Positions 1 through 7,524 of a stretch of DNA of 64,000 bases are shown here, piece after piece; positions within the stretch are counted from its first letter, which is position 1; each line of letters opens with the position of its first letter. The stretch covers positions 62,001-126,000 of the forward strand of contig JAEPNO010000005.1 in assembly GCA_017643365.1 (NCBI GenBank). The letters are read 5' to 3'. Source of the stretch: Balneolaceae bacterium (GTDB taxonomy: Bacteria; Bacteroidota; Rhodothermia; Balneolales; Balneolaceae). Both the position numbers and the translations under genes were made by a program. Below the pieces are notes generated by a model. The model was not told the DNA's origin. It saw nothing but the letters and a program-made list of their open reading frames with translations, and ran no database searches.

Positions 1-106
1 ACCAAAACTGATTTCAGAAACGGATAAGCTTGATTGACCTAGTTTTCTATACTTCATGTAATAACTGAAATTTGGAAATAATTAATGATATAATGTGACT
101 TCGTTT

Positions 107-619
107 ATGTGTAAAAGAAATAGATTCTTACTTCTTGGAATTTTAACGCTTTTAGCATGCTCTCCATCCAAAATAATAGTCGATCACTCGGCAGAAAGCT
201 CAGTTTTGGATTTGAATCGCGAGATGCAAGTAAAGAAAACGATAGTTTATTTAAAAGACGGCAGGATTTTAAGGAAGGGTGATTTTGAGCTTGAGTCGGA
301 TTCCCTTTTCCAAACATTTGAAGGGGATACCATTGCTTATTCGATTACAGAAATTAATTCCATCAAAACAGTTGGTAATCACTCTTCAACTACAATCATT
401 TCATTAATGGCAATTGGAGCAGGAGCAGCTATACTCGCTACAACTCCAATAGATTATTCCGATCAATATCCTACTCCACATTCTGTGGATGAATCGAGAA
501 GTGAATCATTGTCTGACACCTTTAAGGGAAAATTTCTTGGGTCATTATTGACAATTTCAGGGATTATAATGCTGATTGGAGGTATTCGTCAGGTTACAAG
601 CTTGTACGAAATAAATTAG
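107..619 (+). CDS. hypothetical lipoprotein
   Basis: Small protein of unknown function. An N-terminal basic stretch (CKRNR) and a short hydrophobic run end in a lipobox-like LLAC, so it is probably a lipid-anchored envelope protein. The middle is polar and two hydrophobic stretches follow (around residues 95-112 and 145-165 counted from this start). I chose the ATG at 107 over an in-frame GTG at 95 because it gives a typical lipoprotein n-region; no clear ribosome binding site decides it. It converges with the Pmp3-type gene, whose stop lies one base away. No family recognised. Confidence 0.6.
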   Translation: MCKRNRFLLLGILTLLACSPSKIIVDHSAESSVLDLNREMQVKKTIVYLKDGRILRKGDFELESDSLFQTFEGDTIAYSITEINSIKTVGNHSSTTIISLMAIGAGAAILATTPIDYSDQYPTPHSVDESRSESLSDTFKGKFLGSLLTISGIIMLIGGIRQVTSLYEIN

Positions 620-787
620 TTATTTATCAGCTTTGGCAATGATCCAGACCGCGTGGATTAATCCAAGAATATAAAAACCAAAAATGGTGAGTAATATATT
701 GATCCAGAATGCGCCTTTGATGCCAACTGTAAAGAAAACACCGAGTGGTGGAAGTAAAATGGTAAGGATGATTCTTAGTATGCTCAT
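620..787 (-). CDS. Pmp3/YqaE-family small membrane protein (UPF0057)
   Basis: Translating the minus strand gives a 55-residue protein beginning MSILRIILTILLPPLGVFF and ending IIAKADK. It has two hydrophobic segments, a double proline plus Gly (LLPPLGVF) in the first, and a second ending near GLIHAVWII. This pattern is the hallmark of the Pmp3/YqaE family, tiny proteins of the inner or plasma membrane linked in other organisms to salt and membrane-potential stress. The gene converges tail to tail with the upstream lipoprotein gene. It is easily missed because of its size. The function here is inferred from family resemblance only. Confidence 0.8.
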   Translation of the reverse strand: MSILRIILTILLPPLGVFFTVGIKGAFWINILLTIFGFYILGLIHAVWIIAKADK

Positions 788-851
788 AATCGAATATTAA
801 TTGAATTTCCGGTTTGGGTACGAGAAGATTCTTTTAATGATTCGTTTTTAC

Positions 852-948
852 GTGAGGTATGAGGTATGAGGTGTGAGATGTGAGATGTGAGATGTGAGAT
901 GTGAGATGTGAGATGTGAGATGTGAGATGTGAGATGTGAGATGTGAGA
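852..948. repeat. heptamer tandem repeat (TGAGATG)n
   Basis: About ten near-perfect copies of the 7-bp unit TGAGATG run from about 874 to 948, preceded by diverged units (GAGGTAT, GAGGTGT). They lie between the start of the Pmp3-type gene and the stop of the DUF1801 gene. Similar purine-rich micro-repeats follow other genes in this window. Confidence 0.9.
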
Positions 949-966
949 CTTGATAAGGATAAATTT

Positions 967-1353
967 TTATGCTTGCTCTAGCGCTTCAAAAATGTAGAAT
1001 CGTAGCATTTCCACATCAATGGCTTCATCAACAGTTAGTGGAATAATACGCACGAATTTACGGGAACCGGATTCCAATACATTATAAGGATCGGGCAGAA
1101 GATGACCTTGAGTAAATCCTAAATGAACCGTGTTTTGCGGAACATTTCCCCACGGAATACTTGCCGGCCAAATGAAAAAAAGGTTTTTGCTGAGTGCATA
1201 AAAAGGCACGTTATAAGCTAATTTCTCCTTAAACAGTGGATTGCATTCTATAATCAACGTACGTAACTGTTCTACGATTAGGAGCTCTTCATCCGGAAGA
1301 TTATCCAGAAATTCATCCACTGAATGGAAAGAGATTTTTTGAATCTTATTCAC
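967..1353 (-). CDS. DUF1801 (YdhG-like) domain protein
   Basis: The protein matches the DUF1801/YdhG fold by eye: an N-terminal SVDEFLDNLPDEE helix, then REQ-like helix and an EKLAYNVPFYALSKN core, followed by a hydrophobic strand and a C-terminal LTVDEAID helix. Members are small cytoplasmic proteins of unknown biochemical role, related in fold to frataxin-like proteins. A longer reading starts at 1410, but it would run 65 nt into the preceding hydrolase gene. The GTG at 1353 overlaps the hydrolase stop by only 8 nt and starts just before the conserved domain, so I prefer it. It is probably co-transcribed with that gene. Confidence 0.7.
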   Translation of the reverse strand: MNKIQKISFHSVDEFLDNLPDEELLIVEQLRTLIIECNPLFKEKLAYNVPFYALSKNLFFIWPASIPWGNVPQNTVHLGFTQGHLLPDPYNVLESGSRKFVRIIPLTVDEAIDVEMLRFYIFEALEQA

Positions 1354-2620
1354 TGTTTTGTGAAGATGATTGTTGATACAACGAATCTTGATGAGCAATC
1401 GCAAAATCATGAATGCGATTGAATTCTTCGAAAAACTCTGGAATCACTTCCAACGCATAACTACTGTTCGAGTTCAATAGAATACTTATTCCGATTTTAC
1501 GCTCACGATCGAAAGCTATTTCACTGCGATATCCATTTACGTATCCACCATGGTACACGATCGTTTGATCTGCATTTTCAAGCACACGCCAACCCATGCC
1601 GTAATACGATTCATTTACTCCGTCATAATGGCGACTGAAGCGTTTATTCGGAATTCTGGAAACAGGCGTGAAAATTTCGTCTAAAGTAGATTCCGAAATC
1701 AGATCCGGGCGATTGCCGGTAAGCAGTAACAACCAATTTCCCATATCAGCGACCGAAGCATTTATCCCTCCGGCTGAAATAGCATTGAAGTAATTATTTT
1801 TGATGGAAATAGAAACGCGTTTTTTTTGTCTATAACTATATAAATGGGGCTGTGCCACATTGGTGTTAGTTTCGAAAACTGAAAAATGAGCCGATGCCTG
1901 CGACATCCCCAACGGTTCAAATAATTCTTCTTCCAGCAAGGTTTTGAAATCGGTGTTAGTTCGCTTTTCCAGAACTTTTTCAATGACACTGTATGCAGCG
2001 TTGGTGTATGCATGTTGCTGTCCCTCTCGATCGATTAGGGGCACATCTTTGAACCGAGGAATGATGCGTTCCAGCGACAATCCGTCTTCTACTAAATTAG
2101 TGTATGCATGTCGTGGAAGTCCGGTTGTGTGTTCTAGCAAATGCCGCACTTTCACTCTTCCCGACTGTTCGCGATCCTGAAGCTTGAAGTAAGGCAGAAT
2201 ATGAGCAACGGTGTCATCGAAAGACAGAAAGTCCTGATCTACCATCTTACCGGTTAGTACAGATGCAAAGCCTTTAGATACGCTTCCTAATCTAAATACG
2301 GTGTATTCGTCAATAGGCATGGTGGAACCGAGTTCCCGAACCCCAAATCCTTCTGAGGCGAGTACTGCATCGCCATAGGTAATTACATAAGCTCCACCGG
2401 GTAAGCCTCTTGCTGCGGCTCCGGCTTTAAGGGTTGAATCGAATTGCTGAATAAATAGCTGAAGTGAATCTCTAACCGGATCGGCTAATTCTTGTTGAGG
2501 GACAACGGGGATCGACTCTGTGGGTTGATAGATTTTGGTGAATCCAAAAATCAACATGATTAACCCGATAAAGAAAATAGCTTTTGGCACGAACGAATAG
2601 ATTTTTAAGTGAGCGATCAA
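1346..2620 (-). CDS. serine hydrolase, class C beta-lactamase family
   Basis: A 424-residue penicillin-binding-protein-like hydrolase. Residues 10-30 form an N-terminal membrane anchor. The catalytic SxxK motif is visible as SVSK (Ser113, Lys116), the YxN motif as YTN (residues 205-207), and the third motif as the HGG in VYHGGYVNG (about residue 358). This family includes class C beta-lactamases, D-aminopeptidases and esterases; the sequence alone does not show which substrate is used. The likely location is the periplasm, anchored in the inner membrane. The DUF1801 gene follows with a short overlap. Confidence 0.85.
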   Translation of the reverse strand: MIAHLKIYSFVPKAIFFIGLIMLIFGFTKIYQPTESIPVVPQQELADPVRDSLQLFIQQFDSTLKAGAAARGLPGGAYVITYGDAVLASEGFGVRELGSTMPIDEYTVFRLGSVSKGFASVLTGKMVDQDFLSFDDTVAHILPYFKLQDREQSGRVKVRHLLEHTTGLPRHAYTNLVEDGLSLERIIPRFKDVPLIDREGQQHAYTNAAYSVIEKVLEKRTNTDFKTLLEEELFEPLGMSQASAHFSVFETNTNVAQPHLYSYRQKKRVSISIKNNYFNAISAGGINASVADMGNWLLLLTGNRPDLISESTLDEIFTPVSRIPNKRFSRHYDGVNESYYGMGWRVLENADQTIVYHGGYVNGYRSEIAFDRERKIGISILLNSNSSYALEVIPEFFEEFNRIHDFAIAHQDSLYQQSSSQNSE

Positions 2621-2781
2621 AGTTAAGAATTAATTACACCCGAATGGGATAAAAAGTTTAGAAAAAAGGAGAGAGGAGTTCGCTTTCCATTTGTTATCTA
2701 CAGAAATGATAGGTTTATACAGATTTCGTGGCCTGACTTAGGAGAAAGAAGAAAGGAGTCAGGAGAAAGGTGGGTTCAGTC

Positions 2782-2803
2782 ATCCCGCGGCAATGCCCGG
2801 GAT
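2782..2803. repeat. REP-like palindrome, copy 1
   Basis: An ATCCCG/CGGGAT hairpin inside the wider string CAGTCATCCCG...CGGGATCTGG. The same element occurs at 3086-3107 and, inverted, at 15551-15572, so it is a dispersed repeat. Confidence 0.7.
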
Positions 2804-3028
2804 CTGGAGCTGAATAATTGGCTTTTCATAGATTGATGCCAAGAGCCCGTCTGGCAGAAATAAGGTTTTCATTTTGCCTCGACTTTTTAGATTCCTCACT
2901 TCGTTCGCAATGACAAAGATTATTATGTTTCCGTGGATTAGTGCTTTTTGGCGAAATATATCGCGATCGAAATATTCATTTAAAACTTAAACTTTAGCAT
3001 TAAACATTTCCGTAAGTGCTTTCGTGGC
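2797..3028. repeat. 232-bp direct repeat, copy 1
   Basis: From CCGGGATCTGGAGC to TTTCGTGGC this block recurs at 3101-3332 with a constant 304-bp offset and no difference that I can see. The bases before each copy (TTCAGTCATCCCGC) also match, so the duplicated unit is slightly longer. Confidence 0.95.
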
Positions 3029-3085
3029 AGATAAAAAGGAGAAAGGCATCAGGAGAAAGGCATCAGGAGAAAGGAGGATTCAGTC

Positions 3086-3107
3086 ATCCCGCAGCGAAGG
3101 CCGGGAT
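3086..3107. repeat. REP-like palindrome, copy 2
   Basis: Second copy of the ATCCCG/CGGGAT palindrome, with an altered loop (CAGCGAAGGC) compared with copy 1. It sits at the left edge of the second 232-bp repeat. Confidence 0.7.
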
Positions 3108-3332
3108 CTGGAGCTGAATAATTGGCTTTTCATAGATTGATGCCAAGAGCCCGTCTGGCAGAAATAAGGTTTTCATTTTGCCTCGACTTTTTAGATTCCT
3201 CACTTCGTTCGCAATGACAAAGATTATTATGTTTCCGTGGATTAGTGCTTTTTGGCGAAATATATCGCGATCGAAATATTCATTTAAAACTTAAACTTTA
3301 GCATTAAACATTTCCGTAAGTGCTTTCGTGGC
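3101..3332. repeat. 232-bp direct repeat, copy 2
   Basis: Second copy of the block at 2797-3028. It ends 90 bases before the dps stop codon. It encodes no open frame of note and looks like a recent local duplication of intergenic sequence. Confidence 0.95.
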
Positions 3333-3365
3333 CAAATAAATTGTTTTTTAGTGGCTTAGATGCAT

Positions 3366-3398
3366 AAAAAAATCCCGACCGCATTGCAGCCGGGATTT
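3366..3398 (-). terminator. rho-independent terminator of dps
   Basis: On the minus strand AAATCCCG and CGGGATTT form an 8-bp stem, followed by a run of T. It lies about 25 bases after the dps stop codon. Confidence 0.8.
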
Positions 3399-3421
3399 CC
3401 AATCTTGATGAATGATCAATT

Positions 3422-3916
3422 TTATTTCAGGAACGAGCTGTACATCCACACTTTCTTTTCTTGTTCGCGGATGTAATCGCTCATCATTGCGTTCGTGCCT
3501 TCGTCGTCCATTAAATCGGATAGATTTAAAATGGTACGCTGTTTTTGAAGCAACTTTTTGAATGCACTTAAAATCTCCATTACTGCTTTTTCGCCATCAT
3601 TAACTTCCACACTTTCGGGAATCTCAGCAATTTTTAAATATTCGGTAAACTGATGATCCGGTGCAAAACCGAGTGTTAAGATACGTTCGGCTACTTCGTC
3701 AATTTTTTCAAAAAGGTCGTTGTACAACTCCTCGAACTTTACGTGAAGTTCAAAGAACTTATCACCTTCAATATTCCAGTGGTAACCTCTAACGTTTTGA
3801 TAAAACACCGAGTAGTTTGCCAGTAATTCAGTCAAGTGTTTTGCTAGTTCTTCACTTTTTTCTATGTCGAGACCAATTCTATTTAGTTGGTCGGCCTCTT
3901 TAGTTACGGTACTCAT
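3422..3916 (-). CDS. dps: Dps family DNA-protecting ferritin
   Basis: The 164-residue protein is a Dps-type mini-ferritin, which forms a 12-subunit shell, oxidises Fe(II) with hydrogen peroxide and protects DNA in starved or stressed cells. The four inter-subunit ferroxidase ligands are present with the spacing known from E. coli Dps (12, 15 and 4 residues): His46 in YHWNI, His58, Asp73 and Glu77 in KIDEVAER. The N-terminus has few lysines, so direct DNA binding is uncertain. It is a single gene with its own terminator. Confidence 0.93.
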   Translation of the reverse strand: MSTVTKEADQLNRIGLDIEKSEELAKHLTELLANYSVFYQNVRGYHWNIEGDKFFELHVKFEELYNDLFEKIDEVAERILTLGFAPDHQFTEYLKIAEIPESVEVNDGEKAVMEILSAFKKLLQKQRTILNLSDLMDDEGTNAMMSDYIREQEKKVWMYSSFLK

Positions 3917-4020
3917 AATCTTTTCCTTTTGTTTATTAGTTTCAAGAGTTTAAACCCGAAAAAGGAAGAAAAGATTCAAATCGTTACATCGTTTAAAATT
4001 ATCGAAGAGATAGGCAAAAA

Positions 4021-4635
4021 CTAATCCGGTTTCTTTGCCTGAACTAGCCAGAAGATGGAACTGAGTTTTTGATGGCTAATTTTTTCTAAAGCAGTATGAG
4101 CGATCAACTCATCCACGTCACGATCGATGGAGGTTGCAATCATTTCTGTAAAGATATTTACAAATTTGCGAACGACACCTGCTTTCTTGCCCGGTGCAAC
4201 GAATTTATCCATGATCGTGCAGACACCACCCGGTTTTAGTACTCGCTCAGTTTCGGTGATGCAGCCTATTGGATCAGGAATCACAGCAAGAATTAAGTGC
4301 AGAATTACAAAATCAAATGAATTACTTTCGAAGGATAAATTACTGCCGTCCATCACTTCTGTAGTGATATTAAGACCAAGTTGTTCACCTTTTTGCCGGC
4401 ACGCTTTTACCATCGCCGGGGTAATGTCGATGGCTGTGATTTCAACATCATTTGGAAGTAAGGGGAGATCCAATCCTGTTCCGGCACCAAGAATCAGAAC
4501 TTTATCACCGGCTTTCAAATTTAATGATTCGATTGATGCTTTTCGCTTTTGCCTGAAATACCCATCAATAATATCGTACACCGGTCGGTACAGCGAATAT
4601 CGGATTCTATTCCAAGTATTTGAATTCAGCATCAT
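4021..4635 (-). CDS. class I SAM-dependent methyltransferase
   Basis: A 204-residue methyltransferase of the Methyltransf_11 type. Motif I is VLILGAGTGLDLPLL (about residues 46-60), the acidic end of strand 2 is AIDIT, and motif IV is FDFVILHLILAV, followed by ERVLKPGGV. The N-terminal NRIRYSLYRPVYD and overall size recall phospholipid or quinone methyltransferases such as bacterial PmtA, but the substrate cannot be assigned. Its start overlaps the stop of the GDSL esterase gene by 4 nt (ATGA), so the two are translationally coupled at the end of the thr operon. Confidence 0.8.
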   Translation of the reverse strand: MMLNSNTWNRIRYSLYRPVYDIIDGYFRQKRKASIESLNLKAGDKVLILGAGTGLDLPLLPNDVEITAIDITPAMVKACRQKGEQLGLNITTEVMDGSNLSFESNSFDFVILHLILAVIPDPIGCITETERVLKPGGVCTIMDKFVAPGKKAGVVRKFVNIFTEMIATSIDRDVDELIAHTALEKISHQKLSSIFWLVQAKKPD

Positions 4636-5291
4636 TGTTCGGGCAAATATTCACCAATTACTGCTGCCCAAATTTCATACCCTTTTTCATTCATATGAAG
4701 ATCGTCCTCAATGAACACATCATCTTTAACAGAACCGTTATCGTCTAGCATGGGCGACCAAACATCAATAAAAGATACATTTGGATACTCATCAGATTGA
4801 GTGAGTTGGTTGAGTGCATCATTTACTTGCTCATACTCATCCTTCAAATGCCACCGCGAAATACTAGGTTTTGGGGAGATCATATAGACCTGAGTATCGG
4901 GGAGTTTTAGCTTGATGTCATCCAGCAGCGACACTGCTTCTTTCAAAATCTCTTCTTTCGATTTCCCACTATTTACATCGTTGTCGCCCTCGTAAATGAA
5001 CAGAATATCCGGTTCGAATGCATATATCAACTCTTGTTTGTAGTGAATTAAATCACTGAATTCTGAGCCACCAAACCCATTATTAATTACCTGATAGCCC
5101 GGAAAAGTAGTTTCTACATTTTTCCACATTCGAATGCTTGAGCTCCCGGTAAAAAACACCAATGGTTGATCATTATTTCGCTCGAAATCTCGGTTTGTGA
5201 TTACTTCAATTTCACCGGCAAATCGCGTTGGATCCTGAGCTAAAACATGAGTGGAAATCAAACAAATGAAAAGTAGAGCGAGTGCTTTCAT
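4632..5291 (-). CDS. secreted GDSL/SGNH-family esterase
   Basis: A 219-residue SGNH hydrolase with a cleavable signal peptide (MKALALLFICLISTHVLAQ). All four blocks are visible: block I TGSSSI with the nucleophile probably Ser51, block II Gly in NNGFGGSE (residues 70-77), block III GDND (102-105), and block V DDLHMNEKGY carrying the catalytic Asp and His. The likely role is an esterase or lipase on an acylated glycan or lipid in the periplasm; the substrate is unknown. It starts 5 bases after thrC ends and overlaps the methyltransferase gene by 4 nt, so it belongs to the same transcript although its job has no obvious link to threonine synthesis. Confidence 0.88.
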   Translation of the reverse strand: MKALALLFICLISTHVLAQDPTRFAGEIEVITNRDFERNNDQPLVFFTGSSSIRMWKNVETTFPGYQVINNGFGGSEFSDLIHYKQELIYAFEPDILFIYEGDNDVNSGKSKEEILKEAVSLLDDIKLKLPDTQVYMISPKPSISRWHLKDEYEQVNDALNQLTQSDEYPNVSFIDVWSPMLDDNGSVKDDVFIEDDLHMNEKGYEIWAAVIGEYLPEQ

Positions 5292-5296
5292 CTTGG

Positions 5297-6592
5297 TTAC
5301 TTTTCCTTTAAAAAGGTTCGAAATGCATCAATATCAGCTTTAAATGGGATGCTTTTCTTTTCTAGATGTGTTACTTGAACATGATCAGGGACCGGGACAT
5401 CCCGTAAAATCTGTTCTTCTACTGTTTGTTTGAATTTGATGGGATGCGCAGTTTCCAGAACGATTCCTGTTGCAGTTTGAGAACGGAAATAATCCATTAA
5501 TCCCAAATAACCCACGGCTCCGTGAGGATCTAAAATGTAGCCGTACAATGCATATGTTTTTCGGATGGCATCACGCGTGGTATCGTCGGTGTACGCGTAG
5601 CCTGTGACCTGGTTGATCATCTTTTTATAAGAACCATCAAACAAATCCAGCATCCTAAAAAAGTTACTCGGATTCCCAACATCCATCGCATTCGAAATAG
5701 TTGCTACACTGGGTTTTGGTTCAAATTTCCCATTCCACAAATACATGGGAACGGTATCGTTTGAGTTGGAACAGGCCAAAAAGTGTTTTATCGGAAGTCC
5801 CATTTTTTGGGCAATCAAACCTGCAGAAAGGTTTCCATAATTTCCACTTGGTACCGAAAACACAGCTTCGGTTTTCAAATCAGCAGGCAACTGAGCCCAG
5901 GCATAAAAGTAGTAGATGCTTTGTGGAAGGAGTCGTGCAATGTTGATGGAATTGGCAGAAGTTAGTTGTTTGGCTTCGCGTAAATTATCATCTAAAAAAG
6001 CCTGTTTTACCAGTGCCTGACAATCATCAAAGGTGCCGTCCACTTCAAGAGCTGTGATGTTTCCACCCAAGGTGGTCATTTGTTGTTCCTGGAAACCACT
6101 CACTTTCCCCGACGGATACAAAATCACCACTTCGATGTCATCCACATTAAAAAATCCGTTGGCAACAGCGCTGCCTGTATCGCCGGAAGTGGCAACTAGC
6201 ACCGTTAGTTTACGATGATTCTTTTTAGTGAAATAACTTAGGCAACGAGCTAAAAATCGGGCACCGACATCCTTAAATGCCATGGTAGGCCCATGAAATA
6301 ACTCAAGTGCATATACCGAATCGTTGATTTTAGCCAACGGGATATCAAAACTGAGTGTTTCTTCGACAATGGTTTTGAGTTCATCATCCGGAATCTCGCC
6401 ATCTACAAAATGTCGCAGCACTTCGAAACCAATTTCCGGCAAGGTCATTTGCGGGAGTTCATCAAAAAAAGAGGAGGGAAGCGTTGGAATCATTTCCGGC
6501 ATAAAGAGCCCATTGTCGGCGGGTAACCCTCTGAAAATAGTCTCCTGAAAATTAACCGGCTCTACCTGGCCTTTTGTGCTGTAGAATTTCAT
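5297..6592 (-). CDS. thrC: threonine synthase
   Basis: Threonine synthase converts O-phospho-L-homoserine to L-threonine and phosphate using pyridoxal phosphate. The 431-residue protein starts with the typical MKFYSTKG...VNFQETIFRGLPADNGLFMP. The PLP-binding lysine is Lys107 in ELFHGPTMAFKDVGARF, followed by the phosphate loop SGDTGSAVANGF. Length and motifs fit the class II enzymes found in E. coli and yeast. The start overlaps the homoserine kinase stop by 4 nt, which makes thrA-thrB-thrC one pathway operon. Confidence 0.97.
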   Translation of the reverse strand: MKFYSTKGQVEPVNFQETIFRGLPADNGLFMPEMIPTLPSSFFDELPQMTLPEIGFEVLRHFVDGEIPDDELKTIVEETLSFDIPLAKINDSVYALELFHGPTMAFKDVGARFLARCLSYFTKKNHRKLTVLVATSGDTGSAVANGFFNVDDIEVVILYPSGKVSGFQEQQMTTLGGNITALEVDGTFDDCQALVKQAFLDDNLREAKQLTSANSINIARLLPQSIYYFYAWAQLPADLKTEAVFSVPSGNYGNLSAGLIAQKMGLPIKHFLACSNSNDTVPMYLWNGKFEPKPSVATISNAMDVGNPSNFFRMLDLFDGSYKKMINQVTGYAYTDDTTRDAIRKTYALYGYILDPHGAVGYLGLMDYFRSQTATGIVLETAHPIKFKQTVEEQILRDVPVPDHVQVTHLEKKSIPFKADIDAFRTFLKEK

Positions 6593-7521
6593 TCTAAAAC
6601 CTGAGTTCCTTTTGAATTAACCTGAGAGATATAAACGTTGGCTAGAATTCCGTTCGATGCGTATACATTATTGAATGCGATGGCAATACTTTCAGCAATT
6701 TTACGGCTGAATGAAAGAGCAAAAATCGAAGGTCCTGACCCCGAAATACTCGCCCCTAGAGCACCTTCTTGCATGGCAACTTCTTTCGCTTTTTTAAAAT
6801 AGGGAATCAATTTAGAGCGAGCAGGTTCCGCGATAACATCTTGTAAAGATCGGCCAATGAGTTCGTAATCCGGTTTGGCTAATCCTGATACTAATCCACC
6901 TACATTTCCCCATTGGGTGATGGCATCTTTGAGTGGCACATCTTTTTTCAGAATTTTTTTAGAATCGGATGTTTTTATTTCGATTTGCGGATGCACAACA
7001 CTCGCGTAAAGCATATCAGGGTATTGCAGCTCAATTACATCCAGCGGATCGTAACTTCTAATTAGCGTAAAACCGCCTAGCAAGCAAGGAGCCACATTAT
7101 CCGCATGAGCCGAACCTGATGCCGCCCGTTCGCCTTCCATCGCAAACTTTACTAGTTCTTTTCTTGAAAAAGGTTTGCCTAATATTCGGTTTACACCAAA
7201 TACTGCCGCCGATGCACTCGAGGCACTAGAGCCCAAACCGCTTCCGGGCTTTATATTTTTAGTAGTATAAAAATGAAAACCATGATCAATGGGTTTACCG
7301 TAGGCTTGCATCATTGCTTCAACAGCAACGCCAATTACATTCTCGGTGGGTTTTATTGGCAGACCTTCACAGCCGCGACCATTTTCAATGACCCATTTTT
7401 TTGAGGCAATTTTTCTGATGTTCATGGTATCGCCAATATCTTTCATGGCAAAGCCCATTACATCGTACCCGCAAGCCACATTTGCAACCGTTGCCGGTGC
7501 AAAAATCTTTATTTCATCCAT
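6589..7521 (-). CDS. thrB: homoserine kinase
   Basis: A GHMP-family kinase of 310 residues that phosphorylates L-homoserine with ATP to give the substrate of ThrC. The N-terminal region FAPATVANVACGYDVMGFA and the ATP loop PGSGLGSSASSASAA (about residues 92-106) are diagnostic. The C-terminal GASISGSGPSIFAL carries the third GHMP motif. The gene lies 3 bases after thrA and overlaps thrC by 4 nt. Confidence 0.96.
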   Translation of the reverse strand: MDEIKIFAPATVANVACGYDVMGFAMKDIGDTMNIRKIASKKWVIENGRGCEGLPIKPTENVIGVAVEAMMQAYGKPIDHGFHFYTTKNIKPGSGLGSSASSASAAVFGVNRILGKPFSRKELVKFAMEGERAASGSAHADNVAPCLLGGFTLIRSYDPLDVIELQYPDMLYASVVHPQIEIKTSDSKKILKKDVPLKDAITQWGNVGGLVSGLAKPDYELIGRSLQDVIAEPARSKLIPYFKKAKEVAMQEGALGASISGSGPSIFALSFSRKIAESIAIAFNNVYASNGILANVYISQVNSKGTQVLE

Positions 7522-7524
7522 GTT

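Larger units (their letters stand above)
2621..3421. other. gene-free repeat-rich interval
   Basis: No coding region is supported in these 800 bases. They hold two copies of a 232-bp direct repeat, two REP-like ATCCCG...CGGGAT palindromes, a 14-bp purine-rich tandem repeat (AGGAGAAAGGCATC) at 3037-3074, and the dps terminator. No transposase gene is present. Confidence 0.85.

Noticed and set aside
852-948. CRISPR array
   Set aside because: The units are directly adjacent 7-mers without spacers, and no cas genes are in the window.
2621-3421. Insertion sequence
   Set aside because: No transposase frame and no terminal inverted repeats; only intergenic duplication.
4127-4714. 195-codon plus-strand frame opposite the methyltransferase gene
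   Set aside because: It lies wholly antisense to two clear genes, with no domain or ribosome binding site.
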